DNA of 64,000 nucleotides from Yanghanlia sp047501535 (GTDB lineage Bacteria; Pseudomonadota; Gammaproteobacteria; Burkholderiales; Burkholderiaceae_B), in contig NZ_JAZDRJ010000006.1 in NCBI RefSeq assembly GCF_047501535.1, forward strand, positions 62,001 to 126,000, in the 5' to 3' direction. Below are positions 60,807 to 64,000 of the stretch, piece by piece. Positions within the stretch are counted from its first letter, which is position 1; each line of letters begins with the position of its first letter. The position numbers and the translations under genes are program-made. The notes beneath the pieces were generated by a model. The model saw nothing but the letters and a program-made list of their open reading frames with translations. It did no database searches and had not been told where the DNA came from.

Positions 60807-61841
60807 ATGAGTGATCTACAAATCGGTTTGATTCTGCTGGGCGTAGTGCTCATCTTGCTGGTGCTGCTGTTTAACTGGTGGCAGGATTGGCGCATACGTA
60901 AACAAATGCAGGAACAGTTCCCAGAGCGCGAAAGCGACCCGCTGCTTGGCACGGAGGCGCCGGTGATGGCTCGAACGCGCCGCGAGCCGGGTTTGGGCGC
61001 TACAGAAGCCCCTGGCGTAGTGACCGAAAGCGATGATGACCCTGCCGAGGTTGACCCAACGACCGAAGTGGTCATTGATATCAGCTTTGCTCAGCCGGTT
61101 CCGAGTGAGCAGCTGCATGCCGCCATCCACGCGATTCGGAAGGTGGGTACTAAGCCTGTGCGGATATTTGCCGAAAAAGAAGGCGGTGGGCATCGCGCCA
61201 GCTTGCGGCCTAAGGAAAACTACGTTTCCATGCAACTGGCTGTGTTGCTTGCCAACCGTAGCGGCCCGCTGTCTGAAATAGAGTGGTCGGAGTTATGGAC
61301 GATTGCCCAGGGTCTAGCAGAGCGCTTCGACGGCTCAACGGAAGGCCCGGAGCAGAATGAGGTCGTTGAGCGGGCCCGTCGTCTGGACGCCGTATGCGCC
61401 GAATTGGACGCCATGGTGGGCTTGGCCCTGCAACTGCCCGGCGCATTATCGGTGGCGGATGTCAGCCGTGCCCTCGAAGAAGCCGGTTTTCTGCGGCACG
61501 GGCAGCAGTTGGCGTGGATGGCCGAACAGGGTATTCCGCGTTTTACCGCCTTGTTTAACGGCCGTTTGCCGGGAGAAGTGCAGTCTGCGGGAGTAGATCG
61601 TGTTGAACTGCTGCTTGATCTGCCCAACAGCCCCGCCGACGACCAAGCCTTTAGCCGCATGGCCAGCGTAGGCCGGCATTTGGCAGCCAATCTCGATGGC
61701 CAACTGCTTGACGACCAAGGCCGCCCGGTGGCCGACGGCGCCGACCAGGCCATTGACGAACAACTGCAGGCGCGCTACCAACAATTAGTAGAGTCCGGCT
61801 TTATACCGGGTGAATTCCGCACGGCAAGGCTGTTCTCGTGA
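60807..61841 (+). CDS. zipA: Cell division protein ZipA
   Basis: 344 aa. A short periplasmic N terminus, one membrane helix (about 5-24), a charged linker to about residue 85, and a C-terminal FtsZ-binding domain (VIDISFAQPVPSEQLHAAIH ... RLFS). It anchors the Z-ring to the membrane. It overlaps ligA by four bases. Confidence 0.85.
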   Translation: MSDLQIGLILLGVVLILLVLLFNWWQDWRIRKQMQEQFPERESDPLLGTEAPVMARTRREPGLGATEAPGVVTESDDDPAEVDPTTEVVIDISFAQPVPSEQLHAAIHAIRKVGTKPVRIFAEKEGGGHRASLRPKENYVSMQLAVLLANRSGPLSEIEWSELWTIAQGLAERFDGSTEGPEQNEVVERARRLDAVCAELDAMVGLALQLPGALSVADVSRALEEAGFLRHGQQLAWMAEQGIPRFTALFNGRLPGEVQSAGVDRVELLLDLPNSPADDQAFSRMASVGRHLAANLDGQLLDDQGRPVADGADQAIDEQLQARYQQLVESGFIPGEFRTARLFS

Positions 61842-63934
61842 AGCAAAATGAAGTGCAATCCGTGACGCAGAAAATAGAGGCTCTGCGTCGCGAAATAGAC
61901 CGGCATAACCATCAGTACTATGTGCTGAACGCTCCGCTGGTATCCGATGCCGAGTACGACCGCATGATGAACGAGCTGGCGGCGCTGGAAGACGCGCACC
62001 CGGATCTCATCACACCGTATTCGCCCACCCAGAGAGTCGGTGCCGCGCCCTTGTCGGCGTTTGGCAGCGTGCGTCATGCAGTGGTCATGCGTTCTTTGGG
62101 TAATGCCTTCGAGGCGGACGATGTGGCGGCGTTTGACCGCCGCAATTCTGAAGCCTTGCAGGCTGCCGGGCTAATGCCGCCGGGCGGCCAGGTCGAGTAC
62201 ATGGCTGAACTCAAGTTTGACGGGTTGGCGGTCAGCTTGCGTTACGAGCGCGGCTTGCTGGTGCAGGCCGCTACGCGCGGCGATGGTCAGACCGGGGAAG
62301 ATATCACCGCCAATGTGCGCACCGTGCGTTCCGTGCCCTTGCGCCTGCAAGGAGACGACATTCCTGAAGTGCTGGAAGTCCGGGGCGAAATGCTGATGAC
62401 GCATCAGGATTTTGAACGGCTCAACGAACAGCAGCGCCAGCGCCGCGAAAAGGTGTTCGTCAACCCGCGCAATGCCGCTGCCGGCAGCCTGCGCCAGCTA
62501 GACCCCCGCATTACCGCCACCCGCCCCTTGCGTTTCTTCGCTTATGGCTGGGGCGAGATCCGCTTACGCCAAGCCAGTGGTGAACTGGATCTGTTCAATC
62601 AGGAAGCCGGCGACGCCGCCATGCCGCGTGATACGCATGCCGGCATGTTGGACTGGTTTGCCAGCCTGGGCTTGCCAGTGAATGATTTGCGTCGTCGTGT
62701 GCGTGGCGTGGAAGGCTTGCTGGCTTACTACGAAGAGATCAGCGCTCAGCGCGCGACGCTGCAGTTTGAGATTGACGGCCTGGTTTACAAGGTGGATTCG
62801 CTTGAGGCGCAAAGCGTGTTGGGCTATGTGGCGCGCGCACCGCGCTATGCCGTGGCTCACAAGTTTCCGGCCCAAGAAGAAAACACGGTTGTGCTGGATA
62901 TCGACGTACAGGTGGGCCGCACGGGCGCATTGACCCCCGTGGCGCGCTTGAAGCCGGTCTTTGTGGGCGGGGTGACCGTCACCAACGCGACCTTGCACAA
63001 TGAAGATGAAATCCGCCGCAAAGGTATCTATATTGGAGATACGGTCGTGGTGCGCCGGGCGGGGGACGTCATACCGGAAATTGTGGCTTCGATTGCCGAG
63101 CTGCGCCCGGCCGACGCACGCCCCTTCCATATGCCCCAGAGCTGCCCTGTCTGTGGTTCGGCTGTGGAACGCCTGGAAGACGAGGCCGCTACGCGCTGTA
63201 CTGGCGGGCTGTTCTGCGCCGCGCAACGCAAGCAAAGCCTGACTCATGCGGCAGGTCGTAAGGCGCTGGATATCGAAGGGCTGGGCGAAAAACTGGTCGA
63301 TCAGCTGGTAGAGAGCGGGCGGGTGAAATCACTGGCCGACCTCTTCACGCTTAATGTGCTGGAACTCGCCGCCTACGAGCGTATGGGGCAAAAATCGGCT
63401 GAGAATTTGGTGAAAGCCATCGACAAAGCCCGCAAGCCGGAGCTGGGTCGTTTGTTATTCGCCTTGGGTATTCGCCATGTGGGCGAAACCACCGCTCGCG
63501 ATCTGGCACTGCACTTTGGTTCGATCGAAGCCATTATGCAAGCGGATGAAGAGGCCTTGCTGGCGGTGCGCGATGTCGGGCCGGTAGTGGCGGGTTCTGT
63601 GGTGCGCTTTTTTGGTGAACCCCATAATCGGGAAATCATCCAGGCTTTGCAGCAGGCCGGGGTCGAACCTGTTGCCGAGGCCGCGCCTCAGGGCGGCGCT
63701 CTGCCGCTGGCGGGTAAAACCCTGGTGCTCACAGGCACACTGCCCAATTGGAGCCGCGATGAAGCCACCCGCCATATCATGGCAGCAGGCGGCAAGGTCA
63801 GCGGTTCCGTATCGCGCAAAACCGCTTATGTGGTGGCGGGTGAAGAAGCAGGCAGCAAGCTTGAGAAAGCGCGCACTTTAGGGGTAACCATACTGGATGA
63901 AGATGGCCTGAAAGCGCTTTTAGCTCAGGAATAA
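61838..63934 (+). CDS. ligA: NAD-dependent DNA ligase
   Basis: 698 aa. The adenylation motif ELKFDG puts the active lysine at K126. OB-fold, a four-cysteine zinc finger (CPVC ... CTGGLFC), helix-hairpin-helix repeats and a C-terminal BRCT domain (about 620-698) follow. The start is a GTG in a GTGA overlap with the zipA stop. It seals Okazaki fragments and repair nicks. Confidence 0.96.
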   Translation: MKQNEVQSVTQKIEALRREIDRHNHQYYVLNAPLVSDAEYDRMMNELAALEDAHPDLITPYSPTQRVGAAPLSAFGSVRHAVVMRSLGNAFEADDVAAFDRRNSEALQAAGLMPPGGQVEYMAELKFDGLAVSLRYERGLLVQAATRGDGQTGEDITANVRTVRSVPLRLQGDDIPEVLEVRGEMLMTHQDFERLNEQQRQRREKVFVNPRNAAAGSLRQLDPRITATRPLRFFAYGWGEIRLRQASGELDLFNQEAGDAAMPRDTHAGMLDWFASLGLPVNDLRRRVRGVEGLLAYYEEISAQRATLQFEIDGLVYKVDSLEAQSVLGYVARAPRYAVAHKFPAQEENTVVLDIDVQVGRTGALTPVARLKPVFVGGVTVTNATLHNEDEIRRKGIYIGDTVVVRRAGDVIPEIVASIAELRPADARPFHMPQSCPVCGSAVERLEDEAATRCTGGLFCAAQRKQSLTHAAGRKALDIEGLGEKLVDQLVESGRVKSLADLFTLNVLELAAYERMGQKSAENLVKAIDKARKPELGRLLFALGIRHVGETTARDLALHFGSIEAIMQADEEALLAVRDVGPVVAGSVVRFFGEPHNREIIQALQQAGVEPVAEAAPQGGALPLAGKTLVLTGTLPNWSRDEATRHIMAAGGKVSGSVSRKTAYVVAGEEAGSKLEKARTLGVTILDEDGLKALLAQE

Positions 63935-63975
63935 AAAAACCCCAAAAGGGTGGGCTGATTGCCCGACTTTTGGGG
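63933..63975 (-). terminator. Intrinsic terminator for a minus-strand gene, at the ligA 3' end
   Basis: CCCCAAAAG (63940-63948) and CTTTTGGGG (63967-63975) form a 9-bp stem. The T-run appears only when read on the minus strand (seven A at 63933-63939 on the plus strand), so it best serves a convergent gene beyond the window; it may also stop ligA transcripts weakly. Confidence 0.65.
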
Positions 63976-64000
63976 TGCATCGCAGAAGGCGCTAAGCGCC

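Overview
The window is a bacterial chromosome segment from a betaproteobacterium, most likely Burkholderiales, family Alcaligenaceae (Bordetella/Pusillimonas-like). This rests on gene content: a 14-gene nuo operon with separate nuoC and nuoD followed by a DUF2818 gene, the smc-zipA-ligA order, a Burkholderiales-type trimeric porin, and the mfd/ispD/ispF cluster. It splits into a mobile element (1 to about 23.79 kb) and ordinary core chromosome (about 23.8 kb to the end).

Region 1 (1-23,794) is the right part of an integrated conjugative element or integrated conjugative plasmid. Almost all genes run on the minus strand. It encodes a complete VirB1-VirB11 type IV secretion system of the R388 Trw kind, a MOB-F relaxase-helicase (TrwC), its coupling protein (TrwB), StbB/StbC-like proteins with a TraK-like DNA-binding protein, a TrbM/KikA protein, a ribbon-helix-helix protein and an Eex-like lipoprotein. 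It also has its own replicon: a TrfA-family initiator next to five 17-bp iterons and a perfect DnaA box. Two cargo-like genes stand out. One is a low-GC, opposite-strand helicase with a C-terminal PD-(D/E)XK-like nuclease, inserted between trwB and trwC. The other is a RhuM-Fic protein at the head of the transfer operon. virB5 carries a frameshift near its 3' end. The element ends at 23,772-23,794 in a copy of the last 23 bases of a tRNA-Leu gene, followed by a strong terminator that probably belonged to that tRNA. The integrase and the intact tRNA must lie left of the window.

Region 2 (24.1-29.3 kb) holds a two-sensor diguanylate cyclase translationally coupled to a small zinc-ribbon protein, then a major porin and an unusual 600-bp non-coding stretch. 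Region 3 (29.3-44.5 kb) is the respiratory complex I operon nuoA-N plus DUF2818. Region 4 (44.5-50.9 kb) holds serB, mfd (minus strand, its C terminus overwritten by a REP-like inverted repeat), ispD, ispF and an AhpC-type peroxiredoxin. Region 5 (50.9-57 kb) has an EnvZ/OmpR pair, a TsaB-RimI fusion, a family 4 uracil-DNA glycosylase and LplT. Region 6 (57.1-64 kb) is smc-zipA-ligA.

Functionally, the element side is a self-transfer and replication module carrying possible anti-phage and toxin cargo. The chromosomal side is housekeeping: energy conservation, isoprenoid synthesis, DNA repair and chromosome segregation, tRNA modification and envelope regulation. All homology statements come from reading translated sequence and motifs; no database search was run.
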